Of a stretch of DNA of 17,586 nucleotides, positions 6,963 through 13,926 are shown one piece after another (position 1 is the first letter of the stretch; every line of letters begins with the position of its first letter). Source of the stretch: DUZB01 sp964407525 (GTDB lineage Bacteria; Desulfobacterota; DSM-4660; Desulfatiglandales; Desulfatiglandaceae); NCBI GenBank assembly GCA_964407525.1, contig CAYOWC010000079.1:1-17586 (forward strand), given 5' to 3'. A program made the translations under genes and the position numbers. Below the pieces are notes generated by a model. It was given only the letters and a program-made list of their open reading frames with translations, was not told the DNA's origin and did not search any database.

Positions 6963-6999
6963 ACCACTTTTGTGTAACAGACGGTGATTCTAAAGTGGT
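6963..6999. promoter_or_regulatory. Inverted repeat ACCACTTT / AAAGTGGT
   Basis: The perfect 8-bp arms are at 6963-6970 and 6992-6999, separated by 21 bp, so arm centres are 29 bp apart, nearly three helical turns. The repeat lies about 80 bp upstream of the FmdE start. It could be a double operator or a leader stem-loop. Confidence 0.35.
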
Positions 7000-7077
7000 G
7001 CTTTGCAACCTATTGTAGACCCATATCTTTTAAAAACAAGGCTTTTCAGGACATTTCGTTCTTAATAGAAATAAAAA

Positions 7078-7106
7078 TTGCAAGTTCTCTTGAATTACAA
7101 TATGTT
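7078..7106 (+). promoter_or_regulatory. Putative promoter of the hydrolase operon
   Basis: TTGCAA (7078-7083) and TATGTT (7101-7106) are spaced by exactly 17 bp, each matching the sigma-70 consensus at 4 of 6 bases. The region is AT-rich and lies about 120 bp upstream of the hydrolase ATG. Confidence 0.3.
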
Positions 7107-7226
7107 ATTTTAAATATGCCATTGGCTCTCGGCTAATAGGGTTAGCTCAAAGAGCGCAGGCATTTGCGTTTTTCACCAAAAATAACTATCGAAAAGACCT
7201 ACACTATTCAAAAAGGAAACAGAAAG

Positions 7227-8066
7227 ATGATCCATCAAGAAGGAACATTTAAGGGGATCAGGAACGCCGGCGTCTATTATCAGTGTTGGCTGCCGAAAGA
7301 GGAACCCAGGGGAAGCCTTCTCATCATTCATGGACTCGCCGATCATTGTGGCAGGTACGGGAATTTCGTCAATCATTTCGTTCCCCGGGGATATGCCGTT
7401 TATGGAATCGATCATCCGGGACACGGAAAATCAGAGGGCAAGCGGGTATTCATCAAAAAATTCGGAGACTTCATAGAAAATCTAAACACCTATCTTGAGA
7501 TGATACTGACCTGGCAACCCGGGAAACCTGTTTTTCTGTATGGACATAGCATGGGAGGGCTCATCGGTTCCATTTTTCTTCTCGAAAACCAGAAAAAGAT
7601 AACGGGCGCAATTCTTTCCGGGCCGGGGGTCAAAGTTCCTGAAAACATTTCCTCCGGCGTCATTCTTGCGGGCAAGGTATTTTCTATCCTCATGCCTGGA
7701 TTCGGGCTGATAGGATTGGATGCATCCCATGTTTCCCGCGACCCTGCCGTAGTACAGGCCTATATAGACGATCCTCTTGTCTTTTCGGGAAAAACAACGG
7801 CCCGCCTGGCAGCAGAACTGCTCAAAGCAATGAAACGGATCTCTTCTGAATCGGAAAAGATCACCCTGCCCATCCTTATCCTTCATGGAGGCGACGACAA
7901 ACTTGTGGACCCCGCCAGCGCTCAAATGCTGTACGACAAAGTCACTTCCCAGGACAAAACACTTAAAATCTATGACCGCCTCTACCACGAGATTATAAAC
8001 GAACCGGAACGTGACACGGTGCTGGCGGACATGGAAAAATGGTTAGAAAAACACCTCCCGTCTTGA
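7227..8066 (+). CDS. Alpha/beta hydrolase, monoacylglycerol lipase-like
   Basis: A 279-aa serine hydrolase of the Hydrolase_4 group. The oxyanion-hole segment HGLADHCGRY (35-44) matches the HGxxEHxGRY motif of monoacylglycerol lipases. The nucleophile elbow GHSMGG puts Ser108 as nucleophile, with Asp224 (GGDDKLVDP) and His254 (LYHEI) completing the triad. The stretch before the histidine, SQDKTLKIYD, closely resembles the mammalian enzyme. Monoacylglycerol or a lysophospholipid is the likely substrate class, though this group also acts on other esters. No signal peptide is present, so it is probably cytoplasmic or peripheral to the membrane. ATG 7227 is preceded by AAAAGGAAAC, which decides the start. 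It is the first gene of an operon with the next two genes (gaps 53 and 9 bp). Confidence 0.88.
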   Translation: MIHQEGTFKGIRNAGVYYQCWLPKEEPRGSLLIIHGLADHCGRYGNFVNHFVPRGYAVYGIDHPGHGKSEGKRVFIKKFGDFIENLNTYLEMILTWQPGKPVFLYGHSMGGLIGSIFLLENQKKITGAILSGPGVKVPENISSGVILAGKVFSILMPGFGLIGLDASHVSRDPAVVQAYIDDPLVFSGKTTARLAAELLKAMKRISSESEKITLPILILHGGDDKLVDPASAQMLYDKVTSQDKTLKIYDRLYHEIINEPERDTVLADMEKWLEKHLPS

Positions 8067-8119
8067 AACTGATAAGCCATTGAAAAATTGAAATTGCCCC
8101 ATATTGAAGGAGATAAAAA

Positions 8120-8443
8120 ATGAAAACCTTGGATGCAATGAAGATAATTGATGACGGGTGGATTCGAAGACTCAAGGGATTCAGAGTGCATTTTCACGCT
8201 TGGAGAAGCAACCAATGGGAAATCGACTGTTTCCCGGGGGAAAAAGCAAAACCACTCACATCTGAAGTATCGGCCTGGGAATTGGCGAGACGTTTCGCAG
8301 AGGCCGGGATACCCGATAGCAATAGCCTGAAGGAAGGCGACACAGCAAATATTCATGTGGTTGACGACATGGACAACCGGGTAAAATTTTATGGCTCCGG
8401 ACATTTTCTCGTATTGAACAAAATGGAAATCGAGGTCGTTTAA
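8120..8443 (+). CDS. Hypothetical protein, 107 aa
   Basis: I do not recognise this small soluble protein. It has a strong ribosome site (GAAGGAG, 7 nt before ATG 8120) and even codon use, so it is very likely real. The sequence has an amphipathic N-terminus, an aromatic/His segment (FRVHFHAW, about 21-28), a central helix (about 51-63) and a beta-rich C-terminus ending in EIEVV. It has one Cys (37) and no TM helix or signal peptide. It lies between the lipase-like hydrolase and the HEAT-repeat protein, 9 bp from the latter, so the three are almost certainly co-expressed. It could be a small adaptor or regulator of the hydrolase, which is only inference from position. Confidence 0.8.
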   Translation: MKTLDAMKIIDDGWIRRLKGFRVHFHAWRSNQWEIDCFPGEKAKPLTSEVSAWELARRFAEAGIPDSNSLKEGDTANIHVVDDMDNRVKFYGSGHFLVLNKMEIEVV

Positions 8444-8452
8444 AGTAAGGTT

Positions 8453-9187
8453 ATGGACTACTCTTCCAAAGGGGAGGACAGAAGCAGATTGAGGGGACGT
8501 GCTCTCAAGAAAGAAGTAATGCGCCTTCTTCGTTTTTCGGATGTTGAAAAGATGCTCCTGGAATTGTACCGGTTCCCATCTCGCAGCATTATTACCCCCC
8601 TCTTTTCATTTCTCTGCAGCACCGACGAGGCCCTCAAATGGCATGCCATAACCGCAATGGGAGAAACGGTAACGCGGCTGGCCTGGGAGGAAATGGAATC
8701 TGCCAGGGTAATCATTCGCAGGCTCATGTGGAACCTCAACGACGAATCGGGCGGGATCGGGTGGGGTTCCGCCGAAGCATTAGGCGAGATCCTTTTCCTT
8801 CATCACGGACTGGCAGTTGAATATGCAAACATCCTTCTCTCCTACAGTCTCGAGAGTGGGAATTTCCAGGAAACCCCATTTATGCAACGGGGCGTACTGT
8901 GGGGAATCGGGAGACTTGCCCAGGCCGAGCCCGATCTCGCCGCCGGTGCAGCCCCTCATCTTCCGAATTTCCTACAATCTCAAGATCCCATAGTAAGAGG
9001 CACGGCGGCATGGGTTGCCGGTCTTATCCGCGCAGAAGCGACATGGCCGGAGTTGAAAAAGCTCAAGGACGACGACTCCGAAATATGGTTCTATTTAGAT
9101 CGCAGGCTCATTCGAAGAAAAATCAAAGTTCTCTGCGAAGGTTCCATGAAAATTCTGGAGTCATCCTCGAAAAATCCCGACAGCTGA
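8453..9187 (+). CDS. HEAT-repeat protein, DVU0298-like
   Basis: A 244-aa helical-repeat protein resembling the deltaproteobacterial family named after Desulfovibrio vulgaris DVU0298. At least three HEAT/PBS-lyase-like repeats are visible (about 45-77, 98-131 and 146-205). The conserved-looking loop NDESGGIGWGSAEALGE (96-112) is the family's most recognisable segment. Such repeats usually form protein-binding superhelices, and no catalytic residues of bilin lyases are evident. The N-terminus is basic and the C-terminus hydrophilic, with no signal peptide. ATG 8453 has a TAAGG 2 nt upstream (short spacing) and begins 9 bp after the preceding stop, suggesting translational coupling. It is the last gene of the hydrolase operon. 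Partner unknown. Confidence 0.78.
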   Translation: MDYSSKGEDRSRLRGRALKKEVMRLLRFSDVEKMLLELYRFPSRSIITPLFSFLCSTDEALKWHAITAMGETVTRLAWEEMESARVIIRRLMWNLNDESGGIGWGSAEALGEILFLHHGLAVEYANILLSYSLESGNFQETPFMQRGVLWGIGRLAQAEPDLAAGAAPHLPNFLQSQDPIVRGTAAWVAGLIRAEATWPELKKLKDDDSEIWFYLDRRLIRRKIKVLCEGSMKILESSSKNPDS

Positions 9188-9217
9188 ATCGGTTCAATAA
9201 GGTGGAGTAATCAATTA

Positions 9218-9246
9218 GACCCTCGACAAGTGGGAGAAGAGGGGTC
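9218..9246. terminator. Possible bidirectional terminator between convergent genes
   Basis: GACCCTC (9218-9224) pairs with GAGGGGTC (9239-9246) allowing one bulged G; on the plus strand it is followed by AAATTTTG. It separates the HEAT gene end (9187) from the outer-membrane gene end (9245), whose stop codon overlaps the right arm. The T-run is weak. Confidence 0.3.
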
Positions 9247-10588
9247 AAATTTTGAATTCCACCTGCCCAAAGGCCCAATAGGCATTTCCGGCGGGGCCGG
9301 TAGACTGGATAAAATTCCCTGGGAAAAATGCGCAACATCCTGCCATGAGGGTAACATGTCGATGAGCACGATATTTCCAAATGAGATCGATCTCATCTCC
9401 CAAATCCCTGCCTGAAGCACCCGTAGGGTCCCACCGCATCTTTTTTCCCGTACAATAATACCATGCGTCCCTGGCCTGGGCCAACTGGAACCGATGAAAA
9501 TCAAGGGAAAGCTTCATGGGTTTGATGGGCTTCACACTCACTCCCACCTGCACATCCACCAGGTTCATCCAGGAGAACAGGTTCATTCGCCCATAATACT
9601 TGTCAACGGCCCCGAACACCCCGTCAAATGTGCCATAGCTATGGTCGTCAGGACTCTTGTCACCGGACGCATAACTCAACGAAAAAGCTAATCGCGGTTT
9701 CCATCTTTCACACACCGTATACCCCGCCTCCACGTTGAACCCGAAAGCTCCGATACTGTCCTGACTGTAATCACCAAATTGATAAGCAAAGGTGCCCCCA
9801 TAGTCCAGACGTTTCCAAGAGCCCTTGCCGTAAAAACCTGCGGTATTTACCAGAAGCTTACCCACTCCGGCCGGACCCCGAGCTACTTCATCCGAATTTT
9901 GCTTGATAATATAAAAGAGATCAAATTTATTTCTCGGAATAGATTCAATTCGCCCGTAGGCCGCAAAAACATGGTAAGGAAAATGCTCGTCGTCAAAACG
10001 GTTTTTCAGATAGAGAACCCGGTTGGCCGCAAAAACATCAACATTAAACGATGGGGTCTCAATCAAGACCTTGCCCGCGTCCCATGTATATCGGCCTACA
10101 TTTCCCCAGTCCCCGGGTCCGAAAATACGGTAATCACCATATTTTATAACCTGTCTTCCGATCTTGAAGCCCATCGGAGTTTCCGCTATTTTCCTTATTT
10201 CCCCAAATGCCTGACGCAAATCAAACTCGTTTTCATAGGGGCAGCTTGGCCCAAAATCGCTGCTCTCCAGATCGGAGAAAAAAAACCGGGCGTCTTGCAA
10301 CTGAACAAAGATCTTTGTTCGGAGCGGAAGCGTATATCCAACATTAACACGCAGGCGACTCAAAAGGATCGTATCCGACTTATCGTTGCCGTATGCTTTG
10401 ATGTTGTAGTTGTCAAAATACTCATACCGAAGACGCAGACTTCCCCCAAGATTCAACTTACCCGACCCCAAACCGATCCCTTTAAGCAAAGATTCGGTGT
10501 TGTCTCCAAGCGCATGCTGGGCAGATACCCCGCACCAGAGAACAAGAAAAAGGAACATCATCTTCAACCACAGGTTTTCTTTGTTCAC
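9245..10588 (-). CDS. Alginate-export-type outer-membrane beta-barrel protein
   Basis: A 447-aa protein with a Sec signal peptide (basic MNKENLWLK, hydrophobic core to about residue 23, cleavage near AQHALG) and then alternating aromatic beta-strands across residues 44-447. This is the pattern of the Alginate_exp family of 18-strand porin-like channels (AlgE-like). Examples are LRLRYEYFDN, KIFVQLQDARFFF and the conserved KIGRQVIKYGDYRIFG (about 142-157). The last strand ends VEFKI, lacking the usual terminal Phe. In non-alginate producers these proteins are probably channels for anionic substrates; no alginate genes are nearby. The start is GTG at 10588 with GGAGG 7 nt upstream. It is probably transcribed alone from the dyad-rich region at 10624-10680. 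Confidence 0.82.
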   Translation of the reverse strand: MNKENLWLKMMFLFLVLWCGVSAQHALGDNTESLLKGIGLGSGKLNLGGSLRLRYEYFDNYNIKAYGNDKSDTILLSRLRVNVGYTLPLRTKIFVQLQDARFFFSDLESSDFGPSCPYENEFDLRQAFGEIRKIAETPMGFKIGRQVIKYGDYRIFGPGDWGNVGRYTWDAGKVLIETPSFNVDVFAANRVLYLKNRFDDEHFPYHVFAAYGRIESIPRNKFDLFYIIKQNSDEVARGPAGVGKLLVNTAGFYGKGSWKRLDYGGTFAYQFGDYSQDSIGAFGFNVEAGYTVCERWKPRLAFSLSYASGDKSPDDHSYGTFDGVFGAVDKYYGRMNLFSWMNLVDVQVGVSVKPIKPMKLSLDFHRFQLAQARDAWYYCTGKKMRWDPTGASGRDLGDEIDLIWKYRAHRHVTLMAGCCAFFPGNFIQSTGPAGNAYWAFGQVEFKI

Positions 10589-10623
10589 AAGAAGCCCTCC
10601 AAATCGAATTAATAGTCCAATCT

Positions 10624-10652
10624 GTATTATTCCATATTGGAATAATGGTCAA
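10624..10652 (-). promoter_or_regulatory. Putative promoter of the outer-membrane gene
   Basis: On the minus strand TTGACC (10652-10647) is followed after 17 bp by TAATAC (10629-10624). The -35 matches 5 of 6 consensus bases and the -10 three. Its spacer is almost entirely occupied by a perfect palindrome, so a repressor bound there would block RNA polymerase. The -35 lies in the same TTTCCTTGAC context as at the htpX promoter. Confidence 0.45.
10626..10646. promoter_or_regulatory. Perfect palindrome, likely operator
   Basis: The arms ATTATTCCA (10626-10634) and TGGAATAAT (10638-10646) are exact complements with a 3-bp centre. The element covers the -35/-10 spacer and part of the -10 box of the putative porin promoter. 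This geometry is typical of an operator for a homodimeric helix-turn-helix regulator; the regulator is not encoded in this window. Confidence 0.55.
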
Positions 10653-10680
10653 GGAAAAAATACACGCAGTTTTCCTTGAC
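10648..10680. promoter_or_regulatory. 11-bp inverted repeat GTCAAGGAAAA / TTTTCCTTGAC
   Basis: Perfect 11-bp arms (10648-10658 and 10670-10680) flank an 11-bp spacer. Each arm contains a TTGAC sequence, pointing left in one and right in the other, so the element could present -35 boxes in both directions or bind a dimer. The left arm overlaps the porin -35 box. Confidence 0.5.
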
Positions 10681-10850
10681 GAAATACTATCTAATAGAAT
10701 ATTCTTTTGTGGAATAGAGAATGAATTTCATCAGCAATGGAAGGCTTCGGTATTGTTAAGCGGTTCTTTGTAGATTAACATGAAGAATCTGTATTCCCAG
10801 AACTAAGGTGTTAGTGTTTGGGGCACCCAGTTTCATGTGAACGCCATCTT

Positions 10851-10866
10851 CCCGCTTCAAAGCGGG
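10851..10866. other. Stem-loop CCCGCTT / AAGCGGG
   Basis: A perfect GC-rich 7-bp dyad with a 2-nt centre (in practice a 6-bp stem with a 4-nt loop) in the leader of the DUF364 gene, 135 bp upstream of its start. There is no T-run after it, so it is not an obvious intrinsic terminator. Confidence 0.35.
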
Positions 10867-10933
10867 GGCTGATCGAGAGGAAGAAAGAAACTTTGGTATT
10901 GTGTTAGGTTATTAAGGGAGTCCCGATGGTCCC

Positions 10934-10968
10934 TGACTGCCTACTGCCTACCGCTTACTACCTACTGA
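10934..10968. repeat. Degenerate heptamer tandem repeat (CTACTGC-like) x5
   Basis: Five consecutive 7-bp units read TGACTGC, CTACTGC, CTACCGC, TTACTAC and CTACTGA, ending 32 bp before the DUF364 start. This is the same kind of intergenic short-period repeat as at 254-281 but of different sequence. Confidence 0.7.
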
Positions 10969-11000
10969 ACTTTGAAGTTTCACAAGGGGTGTAATTAACC

Positions 11001-11726
11001 ATGGATGATATTTATGTACAATTGAAAAAGCGTGTTTTTGACCTGTGGAAAGAGGAAGGTCTTCTCTCTGAAAGGATTCAGATCCGGGCACGGGCCCTCA
11101 GTACCAAGGAAGCCATCGGTAATCCGGAACATCAGGATTTCCCCATTCAAAAAGGGAAAGAAAAACTCATGCAGGCCAGTTTCATGGATGCCGGAGGCCA
11201 GGCATTTACGGACATGTACGGCGATTACGAGGGAACTCTTGAAGAGGTGCTTAATCTGCCAATGGAAAATAACCACCAACTCGCCGTCTTTGTGGCTTCC
11301 CTCAATGCAGTGCTCAGGCATCTCGGGAGAGTCGAGGGAACGCTCCACTGCCGGGACGAGGAACCCGTGGAATGCGGAAAAGCCCTGGTCCCTTACCTGA
11401 AGGACCGTTACAGCGGCGCCAAAATCACACAGGTGGGCTTTCAACCACGAATGGTAGAGAACCTGGCCGCAGCACATCCTCTGCGGGTTTTAGATATGGA
11501 TCCAGACAATATTGGTACTCAAAAATTCGGAGTAACGATAGAAAGCGCTCAGAACACGGATGATGCTGTCGGGTGGGCAGACCTCCTGCTGGTGACGGGA
11601 ACTACCCTGGCCAACGGATCCATAATGCCCTTGCTCAATAAAAAGCCGATTATTTTTTACGGAACCACCATAGCGGGTGCTGCCCACTTAATGGGCTGGG
11701 AGCGTTATTGTCACTGCAGCCATTGA
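11001..11726 (+). CDS. DUF4213/DUF364 Rossmann-like protein (putative heavy-metal chelation domain)
   Basis: A 241-aa protein with an N-terminal DUF4213 enolase-like domain (about 5-95; GGQAFTDMYGDYEG at 65-78 is characteristic) and a C-terminal DUF364 domain (about 105-238). The latter has a Rossmann-like core (AKITQVGFQPRMVENL, RVLDMDPDNIG, ADLLLVTGTTLANG, IIFYGTTIAGAAHLMGW). The domain is described as putative heavy-metal chelating, and its genes are common in anaerobes near metal uptake and molybdoenzyme loci. The biochemical role is unproven. The extreme C-terminus is Cys/His-rich (RYCHCSH). ATG 11001 has AAGGGG about 11 nt upstream, a longish spacing. It is convergent with the metF-metV fusion, 52 bp apart, so it is not in an operon with it. 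Confidence 0.82.
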   Translation: MDDIYVQLKKRVFDLWKEEGLLSERIQIRARALSTKEAIGNPEHQDFPIQKGKEKLMQASFMDAGGQAFTDMYGDYEGTLEEVLNLPMENNHQLAVFVASLNAVLRHLGRVEGTLHCRDEEPVECGKALVPYLKDRYSGAKITQVGFQPRMVENLAAAHPLRVLDMDPDNIGTQKFGVTIESAQNTDDAVGWADLLLVTGTTLANGSIMPLLNKKPIIFYGTTIAGAAHLMGWERYCHCSH

Positions 11727-11778
11727 AGATATCACCGTGAAAAAGCGTTTGGCCTTTATTTCTAAGATGGCCCTGGTT

Positions 11779-13317
11779 TCAATCATCTTTGGACATTTTC
11801 AATGAAGGCGATCCCTGGTGGTCTTTGCCCAGGTGGAAATTGATCCACGAGGAGGTTCGGTCCAGTTCCCATTTGCGGGGAGGAACAAATCCCTGGTAAA
11901 TTTTATCCGGCCGGCCGATGGCCGCCCAACGCCTGTAAGCCTTGAACCACACGCAGTGGCGGTCCGGGTGCACTTCGCATCGACTGTCTCGACTGCCGCC
12001 ACAGGGACCGTTCCGCGTATGCTTGGGGCATTGGGATTCGGGACAGAAAAACGCCAGATGTTGAAGACTGCAATCCCCACACTCCCGGCATGAGAAAAGT
12101 ACCTTTTTGGAAATATCCTCCAGGGTTTTGGTAAAAAGGTATCCAAAGGGTCGTTCTTCAAGCCTGTGGCAAAGATTTCTGTACAGGTCGGCAAACATGG
12201 CATCGTGGCGAAAAAACGTGCGGTGAACCTCGCGATACAATCCAAACAGAATTTTATCCCCTAACGAAATCCTGCTCGTTACAGGATTCATTTCTTTGCT
12301 GCAAAGTCCGGTTTCCGGATCCCGGTGATATAGATAAAACCCGCTATTTTGGGGAAAATCAAACTCCGGCACAAAATCCCGCCACCGATCCTCGATCTGC
12401 TCCATGCGATCCAAAATTCGGGCCATGGTGTCAAATCTATGGTTGATGCCCCCAAAATGGGCGCCTTTGTATCCCAATCCTTTGAGGATTACCGCAAGTT
12501 TTGCCGAACGTTCAACGGCAAACTGGTGTCCTTTCTTTTTGTCCAGCCACTCCCCTTGCACTTTTCTCAACAGTTCAGGGGTAACCACAACCCCGGGCAC
12601 CCGTCCCTTTGCCATGGCTTTAGCCGCTCCAGGCGTCAGGACGTACACGGACCCCAGAGTAGGGACTTGAATATTCCAATCTCTTTGAATACAGCGCAGT
12701 TCATGAAATTTACGAACATCGTAACCCAGCTGGGTAATGATGAAGCCGGCCGAAGCCAACACTTTCTTTCGCATCTTGGCATATTGGCAAAGCCCTTCTT
12801 CCTGTGTCTGTTTAAAAGGCGAAACCGCACATCCAACAAAAAAATTTTCCTGGTCATCCAAGGTCAACGTACCTTCAGTCATCATTTTGAGCATAACAAG
12901 AAGGCTGACAGAGTCCAAATCAAACACAGGGGCGCCCTTTCCAGCAAATCCTTCTCCGGAAAAATCACCTGTGAGCGCAAGGATATTGCGAATTCCCATA
13001 TGACCTAACTGAAGGGCGCGGCTCTCAAGCCCTACCCTATTTTGGTCCCGGCAAGTGAAATGGACAATCACGTCCATCCCCCTGCTGATGATGTCTTTCC
13101 CCAGAACATCCGGACTCAAAGACGGATGGCCACCGGGATTGTCCGTAATACTTACCGCGGTAATTCTACCATCTGCAAGGGCATTTTCCGCAATAGTCAT
13201 CACCGTATCAACGGAGCGGCCCCTGGATTGCTCCCCGGGAACCAGTTCCAGTGTAATAACAAAGGATTCCGGATTAGAAATGTCCTTTCGAAATGTTCGT
13301 GCAGGCCTTTCTGACAC
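11779..13317 (-). CDS. metF: Methylenetetrahydrofolate reductase fused to MetV-like C-terminal domain
   Basis: A 512-aa fusion. Residues 1 to about 300 are a MetF-type (beta/alpha)8 barrel that reduces methylene-THF to methyl-THF with FAD: catalytic-position Glu24 in TLELVPG, then HFTCRD and the FAD-binding segment IRNILALTGD. Residues about 405-505 are the MTHFR_C domain with eight cysteines (410, 413, 416, 425, 430, 439, 447, 455), as in the MetV subunit of acetogens, which links MetF to other electron carriers. In acetogens metV and metF are usually separate genes; here they are one chain. This fits the methyl branch of the Wood-Ljungdahl pathway. The start is chosen as GTG 13317, which has GGAGG 5 nt upstream; an ATG 12 bp earlier (13329) lacks a ribosome site. 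Confidence 0.9.
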   Translation of the reverse strand: MSERPARTFRKDISNPESFVITLELVPGEQSRGRSVDTVMTIAENALADGRITAVSITDNPGGHPSLSPDVLGKDIISRGMDVIVHFTCRDQNRVGLESRALQLGHMGIRNILALTGDFSGEGFAGKGAPVFDLDSVSLLVMLKMMTEGTLTLDDQENFFVGCAVSPFKQTQEEGLCQYAKMRKKVLASAGFIITQLGYDVRKFHELRCIQRDWNIQVPTLGSVYVLTPGAAKAMAKGRVPGVVVTPELLRKVQGEWLDKKKGHQFAVERSAKLAVILKGLGYKGAHFGGINHRFDTMARILDRMEQIEDRWRDFVPEFDFPQNSGFYLYHRDPETGLCSKEMNPVTSRISLGDKILFGLYREVHRTFFRHDAMFADLYRNLCHRLEERPFGYLFTKTLEDISKKVLFSCRECGDCSLQHLAFFCPESQCPKHTRNGPCGGSRDSRCEVHPDRHCVWFKAYRRWAAIGRPDKIYQGFVPPRKWELDRTSSWINFHLGKDHQGSPSLKMSKDD

Positions 13318-13359
13318 ATGGACCTCCATATCTGTTATTGAATATCAGTTTTGGGTATC

Positions 13360-13488
13360 CTATTCAAATTCACCGGTAAGAGTATATCCGAGATGGCTAT
13401 AATCATAAATATTTTTCACGGTAAGCTCAACATAAGAAACGTTTGCTAAGCACTTCTCACTATACAAACCTATAACACCCCATTTCAA
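13360..13488 (-). CDS. Possible small ORF upstream of metF, 42 aa
   Basis: A short reading frame starts with TTG at 13488, has GGAGG 9 nt upstream (13498-13502) and ends 42 bp before the metF start. The product is MKWGVIGLYSEKCLANVSYV, continuing through 22 more residues to end in GEFE. It has a balanced, protein-like composition but no recognised family. It might be a leader peptide, a small protein or a decayed fragment. Against it, the best promoter nearby (13503-13531) would start transcription at or within its ribosome site. Confidence 0.28.
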   Translation of the reverse strand: MKWGVIGLYSEKCLANVSYVELTVKNIYDYSHLGYTLTGEFE

Positions 13489-13502
13489 CTTCTATATCCT
13501 CC

Positions 13503-13531
13503 AGTTTATCATCGAAATCATAAGTTGTAAA
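13503..13531 (-). promoter_or_regulatory. Putative promoter upstream of metF
   Basis: On the minus strand TTTACA (13531-13526) and TAAACT (13508-13503) are separated by exactly 17 bp, with 5 of 6 and 4 of 6 consensus matches. Transcription would begin near 13497, giving a leader of about 180 nt before the metF start. Confidence 0.4.
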
Positions 13532-13926
13532 ATTCTTCAATCGATTTGGGATTCAGTTTAGAATCTGATCCTTCCTTGGAGAGAATATCATGATTTTATG
13601 GAATAACGAGGCATAAGTTTGACAATTTCGATTGCGGGATGATATTTTGACATAGGGGAAAGTCGTGACCGGCAAACGTATCTTTTTGTTCTGTGAAATG
13701 CAGGGATGCGCGAAGCCTCGCATCGGAAGGCGTTGAAAAGACATACAATTAGGTGGGCATTACGTCTGAATTTACACCAAGCAACATCTTGCTTATACTC
13801 CCTCAACGAAAAAGTAAGTTCTTATCACCGGTAGAAGGAACGGGTGTTATAGACGACACTGTGGGAAAATGGAAAGGTTGAATTTGCGAACAGCCCCAGG
13901 CCGATTAACAATAAAACTCCAAAAAC
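13532..13926. other. Gene-poor region before the sCache remnant
   Basis: No gene is supported. Short overlapping minus-strand frames (13553-13806) have unnatural composition (rich in Arg, Cys and Ser) and no ribosome sites. A GC-rich stem GATGCG (13705-13710) / CGCATC (13719-13724) with an 8-nt loop is the only clear structure. The region forms the left border of the decayed segment. Confidence 0.5.

Larger units (their letters stand above)
6882..7226. other. Divergent intergenic region (FmdE operon / hydrolase operon)
   Basis: This gap separates two divergent operons. It holds an 8-bp inverted repeat (6963-6999) and a promoter candidate for the rightward operon (7078-7106). A TTG codon at 7164 is in frame with the hydrolase but lacks a ribosome site and is rejected as the start. 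I see nothing else. Confidence 0.5.
10589..11000. other. Divergent intergenic region upstream of porin and DUF364 genes
   Basis: The left third (10624-10705) is packed with symmetric elements, including the porin promoter, a 21-bp palindrome, an 11-bp inverted repeat and the 10-bp palindrome AGAATATTCT (10696-10705). The middle has a CCCGCTT/AAGCGGG stem (10851-10866). The right end has a heptamer repeat (10934-10968). No convincing rightward promoter for the DUF364 gene was found: TTGACG at 10676-10681 has no good -10 box at 16-18 bp. Confidence 0.55.

Noticed and set aside
6686..6967. Minus-strand 93-residue frame overlapping the FmdE start
   Set aside because: Most of it is an out-of-frame reading of FmdE, whose motifs and ribosome site are clear.
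7482..7988. Minus-strand 168-residue frame inside the hydrolase gene
   Set aside because: It is antisense to the Ser-Asp-His hydrolase; no start signal or family features.
9779..10612. Plus-strand 277-residue frame opposite the porin gene
   Set aside because: The opposite strand encodes a signal peptide and beta-barrel with GTG start and strong ribosome site; the plus frame is basic and featureless.
10851..10866. GC-rich stem considered as an intrinsic terminator
   Set aside because: No T-run follows on either strand and no gene ends next to it.
11001..11726. Suspected early truncation of the DUF364 protein
   Set aside because: The short Cys/His-rich C-terminus after GAAHLMGWERY is consistent with where family members normally end.
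12349..13008. Plus-strand 219-residue frame opposite metF
   Set aside because: It is antisense to the conserved MTHFR barrel and has no ribosome site.
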